A stretch of 64,000 bases of DNA from Lysobacterales bacterium (GTDB lineage: Bacteria; Pseudomonadota; Gammaproteobacteria; Xanthomonadales; Rhodanobacteraceae), in assembly GCA_015655335.1 (NCBI GenBank), contig JAATFF010000069.1, positions 1 to 64,000 of the forward strand, in the 5' to 3' direction. Below, piece by piece: positions 1-8,595 of this stretch. The translations under genes were made by a program, and so were the position numbers. Every line of letters begins with the position of its first letter. The stretch's first letter is position 1. Under the pieces are notes generated by a model. The model ran no database searches, was not told the DNA's origin, and saw only the letters and a program-made list of their open reading frames with translations.

Positions 1-2
1 AA

Positions 3-179
3 GGCAAAGAAATTCTGCGCGATCTGGGCGCGATTGCCGCCGCATCGCTCGACTTCGGCGACGAGGACGAAGACGAGGATGCCCTGATCGAAGTGCACGA
101 ATTTGTGCGCATGGGCGCCATGTTGCTGTTCACGGAATGTCGCATGCCTGACCGGTCGTCCCGCGGCACACTGCATTGA
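3..179 (+). CDS. ygfB: UPF0149 (YgfB-like) protein, C-terminal part
   Basis: The gene enters from the left edge; only the last 58 codons are visible, ending in TGA at 177-179. The visible part has an acidic run (DFGDEDEDEDA) followed by an amphipathic helix ending in VRMGAMLLFTEC, the usual end of UPF0149/YgfB proteins. YgfB is a small cytoplasmic protein of poorly defined function, and in many gammaproteobacteria it sits directly upstream of pepP, as here. The stop codon overlaps the TTG start of pepP, which supports co-transcription. After the family-typical end there are about ten extra residues that I do not recognise. Confidence 0.7.
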   Translation, partial: GKEILRDLGAIAAASLDFGDEDEDEDALIEVHEFVRMGAMLLFTECRMPDRSSRGTLH

Positions 180-1486
180 ATATCGCTCCTGACGAATTCG
201 CCCGCCGGCGCAGCCAGCTCATGAAAATGGCGGGGCACGATGCTGTGGTCCTCATTGCTACGGCGCCCGAGCGCATGCGCAATGCCGATGCTCCATGGCC
301 TTACCGGCAGGACTCGGATTTCCACTATTTGAGCGGTTTTCCCGAGCCTGACGCCGTACTGGCGCTACTGCCGGGGCGTCAGCACGGCGAGGTTGTGCTG
401 TTCTGTCGCGAGCGCGATCCAGAGCATGAACGTTGGCATGGCGAATCGATCGGCACGGAACGCGCGGTCGCCGATTACGGTATGGACGATGCGTTTCCGA
501 TCGACGATATCGACGACATCTTGCCGGGCATGATCGAGGGCAGGGGACGCGTGTACTGCCATTTCGGGCGCGAACCGCAATTCGATGCGCAACTGCTCGG
601 TTGGATGCGCCGTTTGCGGCAATTGCGCGGCGGCGGCGTAGTGCCCAAGGAATTCGTGGCGCTAGGTCATCTGCTGCACGATCTGCGGCTGTACAAATCG
701 CGTGCGGAATTGAAATTGATGCGTGCCTCCGCGGCGATCGCCGCCGAGGCGCATGTGGCTGCCATGGCGCTGGCGCGCGCGGGACATCATGAATACGAAG
801 TGGAAGCGGAATTGTTGCGCGTTATGCGCACACGCGGCGCGGTCGCCGCTTTTCCACCCATCGTCGCCGGCGGTATCAATGCTTGCACCATGCATTACCA
901 AGCCAATCGAGCGCCATTGAAAAGTGGCGATTTACTGCTGATCGATGCCGGTGCGGAATTGGAATGCTATGCCTCCGACATCAGTCGCAGTTTTCCGATC
1001 AGCGGTCGCTATAGCCGCGAGCAGCGAGCACTGTACGAAGTAGTGCTTACCGCACAACTGGCCGCCATCGATGAAGTATTGCCAGGGCGTTCTTACACCA
1101 CCGCGCACGATGTGGCGGTGCATGTGATCACCGAAGGCTTGTGTGCGCTCGGTCTGTTGAAAAGCGAACCCGCCGAAGCCATTGCCCAAGGCAGCTACAA
1201 GCGGTTTTTCCCGGCCAAAACCAGCCATTGGCTGGGCTTGGATGTGCACGATGTCGGCGACTATCGCGTCGACGGCGAGTCGCGCTTGCTTGAGCCGGGC
1301 ATGGTGCTTACGGTCGAACCGGGCATCTACATTGCTCCGGACGACATGTCGGTACCCGAGGCATGGCGCGGTATCGGTATTCGCATTGAGGACGATGTCG
1401 CCGTGACACGCGATGGGCACGAAGTGCTCACCAACGATGTGCCGAAAGACCCGGCGGTGGTCGAAGCGCTACTTGCGAAGCGCTGA
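176..1486 (+). CDS. pepP: Xaa-Pro aminopeptidase PepP
   Basis: Cytoplasmic metallo-aminopeptidase of the M24 (pita-bread) family that removes N-terminal residues preceding proline. The 436-residue length equals that of E. coli PepP (about 440). An N-terminal AMP_N domain (residues 3-135, with YRQDSDFHYLSGF) precedes the catalytic domain. The five metal ligands can be placed: D257 in LLIDAG, D268 in YASDISR, H351 in SHWLGLDVHDVG, E381 in TVEPG and E405 in IRIED. The TTG start is chosen because the family's N-terminal motif (EFARRR) begins only seven residues in, and because it overlaps the ygfB stop. E. coli follows pepP with ubiH, but here the next gene is a convergent regulator. Confidence 0.93.
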   Translation: MNIAPDEFARRRSQLMKMAGHDAVVLIATAPERMRNADAPWPYRQDSDFHYLSGFPEPDAVLALLPGRQHGEVVLFCRERDPEHERWHGESIGTERAVADYGMDDAFPIDDIDDILPGMIEGRGRVYCHFGREPQFDAQLLGWMRRLRQLRGGGVVPKEFVALGHLLHDLRLYKSRAELKLMRASAAIAAEAHVAAMALARAGHHEYEVEAELLRVMRTRGAVAAFPPIVAGGINACTMHYQANRAPLKSGDLLLIDAGAELECYASDISRSFPISGRYSREQRALYEVVLTAQLAAIDEVLPGRSYTTAHDVAVHVITEGLCALGLLKSEPAEAIAQGSYKRFFPAKTSHWLGLDVHDVGDYRVDGESRLLEPGMVLTVEPGIYIAPDDMSVPEAWRGIGIRIEDDVAVTRDGHEVLTNDVPKDPAVVEALLAKR

Positions 1487-1487
1487 T

Positions 1488-2333
1488 TTAGGCCGATTCA
1501 CCGATGTCGTCGTGGGCGAGCCGTTTGCAGAAAGCGGCCGTCTCATCGTCCATCGGAAAGCATGATTCGATATGCAATTCTTCGATGGTCACATCGCGCG
1601 GCGTACCGAATGTGGTGATGGTGGAAAAGAAGCTTAGTTGCCGGCCGTCCAGGCGAAATACGGTGGTCAGCAGCGGCGACGGCGCCACGCCGGGATCGCG
1701 TATGCGCCATTGCATGGGCACATCAGGGTAAGCAAGCGCTTCATCGAGCAATGCGCGCGCCACGGTATCCGATGGTGCGGCCGCGACGACGTCGTGTAGA
1801 TGGCGAATCAGGTCGCCCGCGACTTCGTCCCAGTTGGCGATGGCTGAACGCAGATCGTTCGGATCGAAGATCTGACGGATCATGTTGGTGTGCGGGCTGC
1901 TTGCGCCGCGCAGCACGAATTGGGCGACGCGCGTTGCCGCGCGATTGGCCATCAGGATGTCCCAGTGCTTGTTGAGCAGAAATGCCGGATAAGGCTCTTG
2001 CTGTTGAAGCATGAACTCGATCGCACGGCGTATTTGCGCTAGCGCAGGCGTGCTGAGCGCGGATTCGGGGTACTTTGCGGCGTAACCGGCAGCCACAAGC
2101 AGCGCATTGCGTTCGCGCAATGGCATATCGAGCGCATCGGCCAAACGAATCACCATCTCGCGGCTAGGCTGCGCTTTGCCGGTTTCCACGCAACTTAAAT
2201 GACGCGTCGAAATATCGGCAGCCAAAGCCAGATCGAGTTGGCTCAATCGCCGGGTCGCGCGCCACTCGCGCAGTAACATGCCCACATGCGTGATCGATGT
2301 AGATGGCGGCGACGAACGAACAGGAAAGTCCAA
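1488..2333 (-). CDS. XRE-family regulator with MmyB-like ligand domain
   Basis: Transcription factor of 281 residues. Residues about 18-75 form a classic helix-turn-helix (LREWRATRRLSQLDLALAAD, then STRHLSCVETGKAQPSREMV). The rest matches the MmyB-like ligand-binding domain (NKHWDILMANRAA, then a loop ending in FFSTITTFGTPRDVTIEELH), a PAS-like fold that in Streptomyces MmyB binds a fatty acid. Members of this type commonly regulate a neighbouring oxidoreductase or hydrolase gene. The gene is convergent with pepP (1 bp apart) and divergent from the hydrolase starting at 2495; the space between holds alternating 8-mers that may be its operator. The true ligand is unknown. Confidence 0.85.
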   Translation of the reverse strand: MDFPVRSSPPSTSITHVGMLLREWRATRRLSQLDLALAADISTRHLSCVETGKAQPSREMVIRLADALDMPLRERNALLVAAGYAAKYPESALSTPALAQIRRAIEFMLQQQEPYPAFLLNKHWDILMANRAATRVAQFVLRGASSPHTNMIRQIFDPNDLRSAIANWDEVAGDLIRHLHDVVAAAPSDTVARALLDEALAYPDVPMQWRIRDPGVAPSPLLTTVFRLDGRQLSFFSTITTFGTPRDVTIEELHIESCFPMDDETAAFCKRLAHDDIGESA

Positions 2334-2392
2334 GTAGGTTGCCCGCGTCTGGAGGAGCTTCGAGAATGCTAAGCCCGTGGCTGGAAGAAAGC

Positions 2393-2423
2393 CATGACCT
2401 CCCAGGTCATGTCGGCATGACCT
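2393..2423. promoter_or_regulatory. Candidate operator: three alternating 8-mers
   Basis: The 8-mer catgacct occurs at 2393-2400, inverted as aggtcatg at 2404-2411, and direct again at 2416-2423. The first two form a perfect inverted repeat with a 3-bp centre. The cluster lies in the 161-bp space between the divergent MmyB-type regulator and the hydrolase gene, which is where such a regulator would bind. Assignment to this regulator is inference from position. Confidence 0.5.
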
Positions 2424-2494
2424 GCCGCGTTATTGATCGCATGCCCTCGCAGGACGAATCATGACCGCCATCACGTCCATGTCGGGAGAGATCT

Positions 2495-3469
2495 ATGCAA
2501 CGCCGGGAATTCATGAAATTGACCGCGGCCATGCTCGCCTCGGGTGCGCTGGCCGGATACCTGCCGCGCGCGCTGGCAACGGCGAGCAACAACAAAGGCA
2601 TGGATGCAAAGGCTTTCCACGCCAGCCGCCGATTCCTGCAGACGTCGTTCGGCCGCATCGCCTACATCGAGCGCGGAACGGGCGACGTGGCGCTGTTCCT
2701 GCACGGCTTTCCGCTCAACAGTTTCCAGTGGCGCGGAGCGCTCGATCGACTATCGAGCCACCGGCGTTGTATCGCACCGGACTTTATGGGGCTGGGTTAC
2801 ACCGAAGTGGCCGAAGGACAGAGCGTTGCACCCGATGCGCAGGTCACGATGCTGATCGCATTGCTGGACGCACTGGGTATTCAACGCGTCGATCTTGTGG
2901 CGAGCGATAGCGGCGGTGCTGTTGCGCAACTTTTCGTGACGCGTCATGCGGAACGCGTGCGTACCTTGCTGCTCACCAATTGCGATACGGAGCATGAAAG
3001 TCCGCCAGCGGCGATGTTGCCGGTGATCGCGCTATCGCATGCCGCTAAATTCGTGGATCAATGGCTCGCGCCCTGGTTGGCCGACAAAACATTGGCGCGA
3101 TCACCTCAAGGTATCGGCGGCATGTGTTTCTCCAACCCCGCCGATCCGACAGACGAAGCGATCGACTGCTACTTCACGCCGCTGGTGAGCTCGCCGCGCC
3201 GCAAGGCACTTGTCCACGCGTATGCGATGGCGCTGGAGCACAATCCGCTCGAAGGTATCGGTCTCGCACTACGCAAGTGCAACGTTCCCACGCGAATCGT
3301 ATGGGGCATGGACGATACGATTTTCTCGCCGGCAGGCGCGGCATATCTGGATCGCACGTTCGCGCATTCTCTGGGCATACGGCGTGTTGCAAACGCCAAG
3401 TTGTTCTATCCCGAAGAACGGCCGGATCTCATTGCGGAAGAAGCCCGCAAGCTATGGGCCACGGCATGA
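2495..3469 (+). CDS. Tat-exported alpha/beta hydrolase (dehalogenase/epoxide-hydrolase type)
   Basis: An alpha/beta-hydrolase fold enzyme of 324 residues, probably periplasmic. The N-terminus MQRREFMKLTAAMLASGALA has a twin-arginine motif followed by a hydrophobic stretch, typical of a Tat signal. The oxyanion loop is HGFPLNSFQW. The nucleophile elbow reads VASDSGGAVAQ, which puts Asp where esterases carry Ser, as in haloalkane dehalogenases and epoxide hydrolases. The usual Gly before the nucleophile is Ala here. The likely acid lies in WGMDD near residue 270. A catalytic His is less clear: FYPEERPD stands where it is usually found. The SD gggagag lies just upstream of the ATG. The substrate is unknown; the divergent MmyB-type regulator may control the gene. 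Confidence 0.8.
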   Translation: MQRREFMKLTAAMLASGALAGYLPRALATASNNKGMDAKAFHASRRFLQTSFGRIAYIERGTGDVALFLHGFPLNSFQWRGALDRLSSHRRCIAPDFMGLGYTEVAEGQSVAPDAQVTMLIALLDALGIQRVDLVASDSGGAVAQLFVTRHAERVRTLLLTNCDTEHESPPAAMLPVIALSHAAKFVDQWLAPWLADKTLARSPQGIGGMCFSNPADPTDEAIDCYFTPLVSSPRRKALVHAYAMALEHNPLEGIGLALRKCNVPTRIVWGMDDTIFSPAGAAYLDRTFAHSLGIRRVANAKLFYPEERPDLIAEEARKLWATA

Positions 3470-3480
3470 TGGTATGTGGC

Positions 3481-3618
3481 TCAGTGACCCGCGTGAGGCG
3501 GCCGTGGCTCTTTGTGCTCGTGCGCTTCGTCGGTGGCGTATACCTCGTACCACATCGCATTGAGCACCACGAAGGCGCACGCCAAGCCCATTCCCAATAT
3601 CCAGGTGAAATACCACAT
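3481..3618 (-). CDS. cydX: Cytochrome bd oxidase small subunit CydX
   Basis: A 45-residue protein beginning MWYFTWILGMGLACAFVVLN, matching the CydX/YbgT family: one N-terminal transmembrane helix starting with the conserved MWYF.WILG, an acidic position after it (MWYE) and a short hydrophilic tail. In E. coli, CydX is a true subunit that stabilises the haem d site of the bd oxidase. It starts 13 bp after cydB and ends 11 bp from the convergent hydrolase gene, with no terminator visible between them. The family match and operon position make this small reading frame convincing. Confidence 0.9.
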   Translation of the reverse strand: MWYFTWILGMGLACAFVVLNAMWYEVYATDEAHEHKEPRPPHAGH

Positions 3619-3631
3619 GGTGGTGCGCTCC

Positions 3632-4762
3632 TCAGTAAGTGTTGTGCGAGTGCTGTACGTCTTCCAGTGTCACCCGGCCACGCATCACGCGGTATACCCA
3701 GCTCGTGTAGATGATGATGATGGGTAGGAACACGGCGACTGCACCCAGCATCAGCATGAGTGTGCCGTGACTGGAAGAGGCATCCCATACCGTCAAACTG
3801 GAATGCGGATCGAGGCTCGATGGCAACAAAAACGGGAACAAGGCAAAGCCGGCAGCAAGGATGGTGCCGGCCACCATCAAGCTGCTGCATAGAAAGCTTG
3901 AAAGACTGTGCTTGCCGACGGTCCATTGCACGCCGATCGCGCCGAGAAGTCCCGCCACGGGCGCGGCCCAGAACCACGGATACAGCATGTAGCTAGCGAA
4001 CCAGCTGCCTCCTACCGTCACCTGTTTCAACAACGGATTGGCCACGCCGTCGGTGACGACGGGCCCAGCGACGGCGAAACCGGGGATGCCATAACCTAGC
4101 CAGATGCCCGCGCCCACAAAGGTGATGGCGTAGGCCAGTGCCATCCAGCGCGCGATACGTGCAGCACGCTGCGCGATGGTGTGATCGGCGCGATACGCCA
4201 CCCAACACGCCCCATGCGTAAGCAGCATGCTGATGCTTACCAGTCCGGCAAGTATCGCGTAGGGATGCAGCAAGTCGAAAAAACCGCCTTGCCACGTCAT
4301 ATACAAATCGTCGTCGTAGTGGAACGGTAGTCCCAAAAAGAGATTGCCGAAGGCTACGCCGCTGATCAGCATTACCACGAAGCCGGAAAAAATCAGCACG
4401 CTGTCCCATACTGCACGCCAGCGTGGATCGTGCACTTTGTCGCGAAAATTGAAACCTACCGGGCGAAGAATAAACGCCAGCAACACCAATGCGAGCGCGA
4501 AATACAAGCCGGAAAATGCCGTGGCGTAAAGAATCGGCCACGCCGCAAAACTCGCGCCGCCTCCGAGTACGAACCACACCTGGTTGCCTTCCCAGGTCGG
4601 CTCGATGGTTTGCAGCAGTACATGGCGCTCGTGTTCGTTTCGCCCCAGTACGCGCAACAGTGCGGCGACGCCGAAATCGAAGCCATCCATGATCGCGAAC
4701 GCGATCAGCAGGATGCCGAGCAAGGCCCACCAGATCACTCGCAACGTCGTGATGTCGAACAT
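3632..4762 (-). CDS. cydB: Cytochrome bd ubiquinol oxidase subunit II
   Basis: Membrane subunit of the high-affinity bd-type terminal oxidase, 376 residues, close to E. coli CydB (379). The start [16 protein letters not shown] and the conserved segment [14 protein letters not shown] are diagnostic, as is [23 protein letters not shown] at residues about 54-76. Eight or more hydrophobic helices are evident. CydB scaffolds the haem-bearing CydA and does not itself bind all haems. The gene lies between cydA (84 bp upstream) and cydX (13 bp downstream). No cydDC exporter genes, which are needed for assembly, are present in this window, so they must lie elsewhere. Confidence 0.96.
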   Translation of the reverse strand: MFDITTLRVIWWALLGILLIAFAIMDGFDFGVAALLRVLGRNEHERHVLLQTIEPTWEGNQVWFVLGGGASFAAWPILYATAFSGLYFALALVLLAFILRPVGFNFRDKVHDPRWRAVWDSVLIFSGFVVMLISGVAFGNLFLGLPFHYDDDLYMTWQGGFFDLLHPYAILAGLVSISMLLTHGACWVAYRADHTIAQRAARIARWMALAYAITFVGAGIWLGYGIPGFAVAGPVVTDGVANPLLKQVTVGGSWFASYMLYPWFWAAPVAGLLGAIGVQWTVGKHSLSSFLCSSLMVAGTILAAGFALFPFLLPSSLDPHSSLTVWDASSSHGTLMLMLGAVAVFLPIIIIYTSWVYRVMRGRVTLEDVQHSHNTY

Positions 4763-4846
4763 GGCGTTCTCCTTAACGAGCTACGTCACTCTTCCGAAGG
4801 GAGAGCGGCAGATTCGAATAGATCAACCGGATGGCTGAATATGTCT

Positions 4847-6439
4847 TCACGGAACCGCTCCCGCGCTACCTTCGCTCACGTCGTGCTTGAGAGGGATATT
4901 ACGCACCGGCCACAGACCCAATTCATCCGGCCCCTTGCGTGCGTATTTGGCCATCAGCGTGGCATCGATCACGGCTAGGACGGTGTAGAACAGTACGAAC
5001 CCGCCGAGCGACGTCCACACCTGTGCGGCGGTGACCGACGACACGCCCAGCGCGGTTGGCAATATGCCTTCGATAGCCCATGGCTGGCGTCCGTATTCCG
5101 CCACGATCCAGCCTAGCTCGGCGGCAAGCCACGGCAGCGGCAAGCTATACAGTGCGAGCTTCAGATACCAGCGGTTGCGATCGAGTCGACGTTTGCTGGC
5201 GAGCCAGAACGAATAGCTGAACAGCGCGATGAAGTAGAAACCGCAAGCGACCATGATGCGAAATGCCCAGAACAACACTGGCACGTTCGGGATCGTGGAG
5301 TCGGCAGCTTTGTCGATATCCGCCGGCGTCGCCTGGCGCGGATCGGCGACGTAGCGTTTAAGCAACAGGGCATAGCCCATGTCGTCATCGTATTGCGACA
5401 AGGTTGCCTTGGCTTGCGCGTCGTTCGGGTCCTTGCGCAGGGTCAGCATGGCGCCGTAAGCCTGCATACCCTGACCGATCTTGCCCTTGGTGTCTTCGAC
5501 CAGATTGTTGATGCCGGGTATGGGCGTATCGAGCGAGCGCGTACCGATCAAACCCATCACCCACGGCACATGGAAGGCAAAGTGCGTGGTGCGGTTGGGC
5601 ACGTCGGGAATACCGAAGACGGTGAACGATGCCGGTGCCGGTTCGGTTTCCCACATGGCCTCGATCGCGGCCATCTTCATCTTCTGGTTTTCCGAGACGG
5701 CATAGCCAGATTCATCGCCCAGCACCACCACGGAAAGCGCAGCAGCGAGGCCGAAACTGGCGGCCACCGTCATCGAGCGCCGCGCGAAATCGACATTGCG
5801 CCCACGCAACAGATACCAGGCGCTGATCGACAACACGAACATCGACCCGACCACGTAGCCGGCGCTTACCGTGTGCACGAACTTCGCTTGCGCGACCGGA
5901 TTGAACAGCACGTCGGAGAACGAGGTCACTTCCATGCGCATCGTCTGCGGATTGAACTTGGCCCCCACTGGATTTTGCATCCAAGCGTTGGCGATCAAGA
6001 TCCACAAGGCCGAAAGATTGGTGCCCAGCGCGAGAAACCATGTCACCAGCAAATGGCCGACACGCGACAGGCGGTTCCAGCCCATGAAAAACAGGCCCAC
6101 CAGCGTCCCTTCGAGGAAGAACGCCATAAGCCCTTCGATAGCCAGCGGCGTACCGAAGACATCGCCCACGTAATGGGCGTAGTAAGCCCAGTTCATGCCG
6201 AACTGAAATTCCATGGTGATGCCGGTGGCGACACCCATGGCGAAATTGATACCGAACAGCACGCCCCAGAACCGCACCATTTGCCTCCACACTTCGCGTC
6301 CGGTCATCACATAGACGCTTTCCATGATCGCGAGGATCCACACCAGTCCTAGCGTCAACGGTACAAACAGGAAGTGGTAGAGCGCAGTGAGTGCGAATTG
6401 CAGGCGCGACAAGGTGACGACATCGCTATCGATGATCAT
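4847..6439 (-). CDS. cydA: Cytochrome bd ubiquinol oxidase subunit I
   Basis: Haem-binding subunit that oxidises ubiquinol and reduces oxygen; 530 residues against 522 in E. coli. Haem ligands are visible: the His in ALYHFLFVPLTLG (about residue 20), the His in FVHTVSAGYVVG and the Met in WAFRIMVACGF. The signature ELGWIVAEYGRQPW is present. The long periplasmic quinol loop between NESGYAVSENQK and the next helix is E. coli-like rather than the short cyanide-insensitive type. The start is set at MIIDSDVV because the protein aligns from there and the ATG overlaps the cydP stop (ATGA). An in-frame upstream extension to 6538 overlaps cydP coding sequence and is not believed. Confidence 0.96.
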   Translation of the reverse strand: MIIDSDVVTLSRLQFALTALYHFLFVPLTLGLVWILAIMESVYVMTGREVWRQMVRFWGVLFGINFAMGVATGITMEFQFGMNWAYYAHYVGDVFGTPLAIEGLMAFFLEGTLVGLFFMGWNRLSRVGHLLVTWFLALGTNLSALWILIANAWMQNPVGAKFNPQTMRMEVTSFSDVLFNPVAQAKFVHTVSAGYVVGSMFVLSISAWYLLRGRNVDFARRSMTVAASFGLAAALSVVVLGDESGYAVSENQKMKMAAIEAMWETEPAPASFTVFGIPDVPNRTTHFAFHVPWVMGLIGTRSLDTPIPGINNLVEDTKGKIGQGMQAYGAMLTLRKDPNDAQAKATLSQYDDDMGYALLLKRYVADPRQATPADIDKAADSTIPNVPVLFWAFRIMVACGFYFIALFSYSFWLASKRRLDRNRWYLKLALYSLPLPWLAAELGWIVAEYGRQPWAIEGILPTALGVSSVTAAQVWTSLGGFVLFYTVLAVIDATLMAKYARKGPDELGLWPVRNIPLKHDVSEGSAGAVP

Positions 6440-6657
6440 GGCTTGGCTTCCGGCGTGGGTGACGTTGACGGTGCGAGCAAGTGCTCGATGGCGGTGGGTG
6501 TTGTATCTGGGCGTGGGTAATGCGCGGCCACAAACCACCAGATCAGCAAAAAGAACGCGATCTTGGCCAAAACGATAAGGATGAGTTCAACACTCAGCCG
6601 GCGCAGCGGATTGCGCGGTGGAGAGAGGCGAGCAGGCCCTGCTGACGGCATGTGCAT
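6436..6657 (-). CDS. cydP: CydP-like small membrane protein of the cyd operon
   Basis: A protein of about 73 residues with a basic, proline-rich N-terminus (RNPLRRLSVEL), one transmembrane helix (LILIVLAKIAFFLLIWWFV) and a short periplasmic tail. The arginine pair, then a short EL.L-K hydrophobic segment and a WW pair, resemble the putative oxidase small subunit CydP found upstream of cydA in many proteobacteria. Its TGA overlaps the cydA ATG, so translation is coupled. The start is uncertain: ATGs at 6657 and 6651 are both possible and neither has a strong SD. Function is inferred from family and position; a role in assembly or stability of the oxidase is likely. Confidence 0.65.
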   Translation of the reverse strand: MHMPSAGPARLSPPRNPLRRLSVELILIVLAKIAFFLLIWWFVAAHYPRPDTTPTAIEHLLAPSTSPTPEAKP

Positions 6658-6837
6658 AGTGCGTATCCCATCCATGCATGACGCTGGTGCAGCATAGCCG
6701 GTCTGTACGCCGCTGTCGTGCGCCATGCCGCCGCAGCGACGGGATGCCGCACGCGAGTGTTTCGGCCTTGTGTTATCGGCACATGAGCGCGGGGTTACAA
6801 GCGGACGTGTCTTCCCGCGCTTGCGTTGCGGAAAGAC

Positions 6838-6860
6838 GGGGCGGCAAATGCTGCCGCCCC
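6838..6860 (-). terminator. Candidate terminator after pepQ
   Basis: Perfect 9-bp stem (ggggcggca paired with tgccgcccc) with a 5-base loop, lying 22 bp beyond the pepQ stop codon. On the minus strand it is followed by gtcttt, a weak T tract, so termination may be partial. It separates pepQ from the cyd operon, about 180 bp further on. Confidence 0.5.
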
Positions 6861-6881
6861 GCTTAGACGAGCGTTATCAGC

Positions 6882-8201
6882 TCAGCTTACTTTCGCAAAT
6901 GCGTCGCGCGTTAGATTTTCTGGCGCCGTGGTGGTGCAGACCACGTCGTCTTCGATGCGGATGCCGCCGTAAGGACGGAATGCGTCCACCTTGGCCCAAT
7001 CGATCTCGCTGGCGGCCGGCTTGCTGCGCAGCTCGTCCAGCAACATATCGATGAAGTACAGGCCCGGTTCGATGGTGACCACCATGCCCGGTTCCAGCAC
7101 GCGCGTCATGCGCAGATACGGGTGCCCTTCGGGACGCGGGATGCTTCCACCGCTTTCGTTGGCCTGGAAGCCGGCGACGTCGTGTACTTGCAGACCGATC
7201 GGATGACCCAGTCCATGCGGAAAGAAGGTGGCGGTGACGCCCGACTGCACCGCGCTTTCGGCGCTCATGCGGATCACGCCATGTTCACGCAATACATCGG
7301 CCAGCACGTGGTGTGCATGGATGTGCAGTTCTGGATAACTCTGTCCGGCTTGCACCTTCGCCGCGAACCCAAGTTGTGCCTTTTCGACGCTGTCGATCAA
7401 GGCTTGAAATTCAGCGTGACCCGCAGCGGCATACGTGCGCGTGATGTCGCTGGCGTAGCCCGCCGCGCTAGCGCCGGCGTCGATCAGGAACGAGCGGCTT
7501 TGCTTCGGTGGCGTGCGGTCGAAATTCGTGTAGTGCAGTACCGCGCCATGCTCGTTGAGACCTACGATGCTTGCGTAAGGAAGCTCTGCATCGATCTGCC
7601 GAGCGGCGGCAAGGTAGGCCATATGAATGCCAAACTCGCTCTCGCCGGCGCGAAACGCTTTTTCCGCGGCGCGATGCGCGCGTGTACCGGCGCGGCTCGC
7701 GGCGCGCATCAGTTCCAGTTCGTAAGGCGTTTTGTAGCTGCGATGCCAATGCAGATAATCGAGCACAACCTGCGGATTGTTGGCTTCCACCCCTTCGATT
7801 TCAGGGCAGTTCGGCGCGATGACAGCGCGCTTGCCTTTCGGTAACGCGGCCGTGGCTTCAGCGACGGTGCGCACGATGGTGATATCGAACTGATCCACCC
7901 AATAACCGCTCGGCGCAGCCGGCACGACATGCCAATAATCGCGCGGCTGCACGAAGATCAGTTTCGGCTTGTTACCCGGCGTATAGACGACCCAGCTACC
8001 CGGCGCATCGGTCAACGGCAACCAGTGGCGGAAATGCGGGTTGGCGACGAAGGGGTAATCCTGATCGTCGAGGAATTTGCGCAAGGGCGTACTTGCGGCG
8101 ACCAACAAATGATCGAAACCACCGAGGGCCAAAGCCTTGTTCGCGCGCTCGCGCAGGGTGGCGATGTGTGGGGTGTACAGCGGGGCGAGATCTTGGCTCA
8201 T
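6882..8201 (-). CDS. pepQ: Xaa-Pro dipeptidase (prolidase) PepQ
   Basis: Cytoplasmic M24 metallopeptidase that splits dipeptides with C-terminal proline. At 439 residues it matches E. coli PepQ (443). The N-terminus MSQDLAPLYTPHIATLRERA and the segment PFVANPHFRHWLPLTDAPGSW are characteristic. Metal-binding motifs appear in order: IDAGASAAGYASDITRTY, HGLGHPIGLQVHD, TIEPG and IRIEDD. The start is set at 8201 because family members begin there; an ATG at 8222 is a possible alternative, and any longer N-terminus lacks family similarity. Together with pepP, the window carries two proline-specific M24 enzymes with distinct substrates. It lies downstream of the PilZ gene on the same strand. Confidence 0.94.
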   Translation of the reverse strand: MSQDLAPLYTPHIATLRERANKALALGGFDHLLVAASTPLRKFLDDQDYPFVANPHFRHWLPLTDAPGSWVVYTPGNKPKLIFVQPRDYWHVVPAAPSGYWVDQFDITIVRTVAEATAALPKGKRAVIAPNCPEIEGVEANNPQVVLDYLHWHRSYKTPYELELMRAASRAGTRAHRAAEKAFRAGESEFGIHMAYLAAARQIDAELPYASIVGLNEHGAVLHYTNFDRTPPKQSRSFLIDAGASAAGYASDITRTYAAAGHAEFQALIDSVEKAQLGFAAKVQAGQSYPELHIHAHHVLADVLREHGVIRMSAESAVQSGVTATFFPHGLGHPIGLQVHDVAGFQANESGGSIPRPEGHPYLRMTRVLEPGMVVTIEPGLYFIDMLLDELRSKPAASEIDWAKVDAFRPYGGIRIEDDVVCTTTAPENLTRDAFAKVS

Positions 8202-8256
8202 GCGACGTTCCGGCGTTGGCATCAGTTCGCCAGTGTAACGCGATGAGCGTTCGAGC

Positions 8257-8595
8257 TCAGGCTTGTTGCAGCCAGTGGTCCAGTTGCGTGGCCTCGGTGC
8301 TGCCGATGGCGATAATCCGATAGCCCGCCCACGTCTGGCCCGGTGTGGCGGCCGGTTCGTGCCATTGTTCCTGGATGCCGATCTCGATGGTCGGCATGCT
8401 GCCGTCATGCCGCGGTAACGTCAGGCTGACCTGATAGACCGCCTCGTTACGCGGTATGCGCTGGCCGATCAGCAGCATGCCGTTGCTGGACAAATTGCCC
8501 AAGTGACCCAGCGGCTGGCCGGTGATGGTGTCCATGACGGTCACGCTGTAATCCGGACGCTTGCGCGGCGCGCGGCGTTGTTCGGGCGCATTCAT
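8257..8595 (-). CDS. PilZ-domain protein
   Basis: A 112-residue single-domain protein. The N-terminus EQRRAPRKRPDYSVTVMD contains the RxxxR arginines of the PilZ c-di-GMP switch (RRAPRKR), followed by the second motif in the form LGNLSSNGMLL, where most PilZ proteins read D/NxSxxG. These are the residues that bind c-di-GMP in the family. The ATG overlaps the stop of the preceding DUF1631 gene (ATGA), so the two are translationally coupled and probably work together. Binding of c-di-GMP is predicted from motifs, not shown. Longer upstream reading in this frame is only shadow of the DUF1631 gene. Confidence 0.85.
   Translation of the reverse strand: MNAPEQRRAPRKRPDYSVTVMDTITGQPLGHLGNLSSNGMLLIGQRIPRNEAVYQVSLTLPRHDGSMPTIEIGIQEQWHEPAATPGQTWAGYRIIAIGSTEATQLDHWLQQA

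Noticed and set aside
5393-6352. 319-codon open frame antisense to cydA
   Set aside because: Composition typical of an antisense shadow (very high His, Arg and Gln), no start context and no family match; cydA is certain.
6440-6538. N-terminal extension of CydA by 33 residues
   Set aside because: The extension lies within cydP coding sequence and CydA homology begins at MIIDSD; the ATGA overlap explains the start.
8202-8408. N-terminal extension of PepQ by 69 residues
   Set aside because: The extra part overlaps the PilZ gene in another frame and is Arg/Pro-rich without homology; PepQ family members start near MSQDLAPLY.
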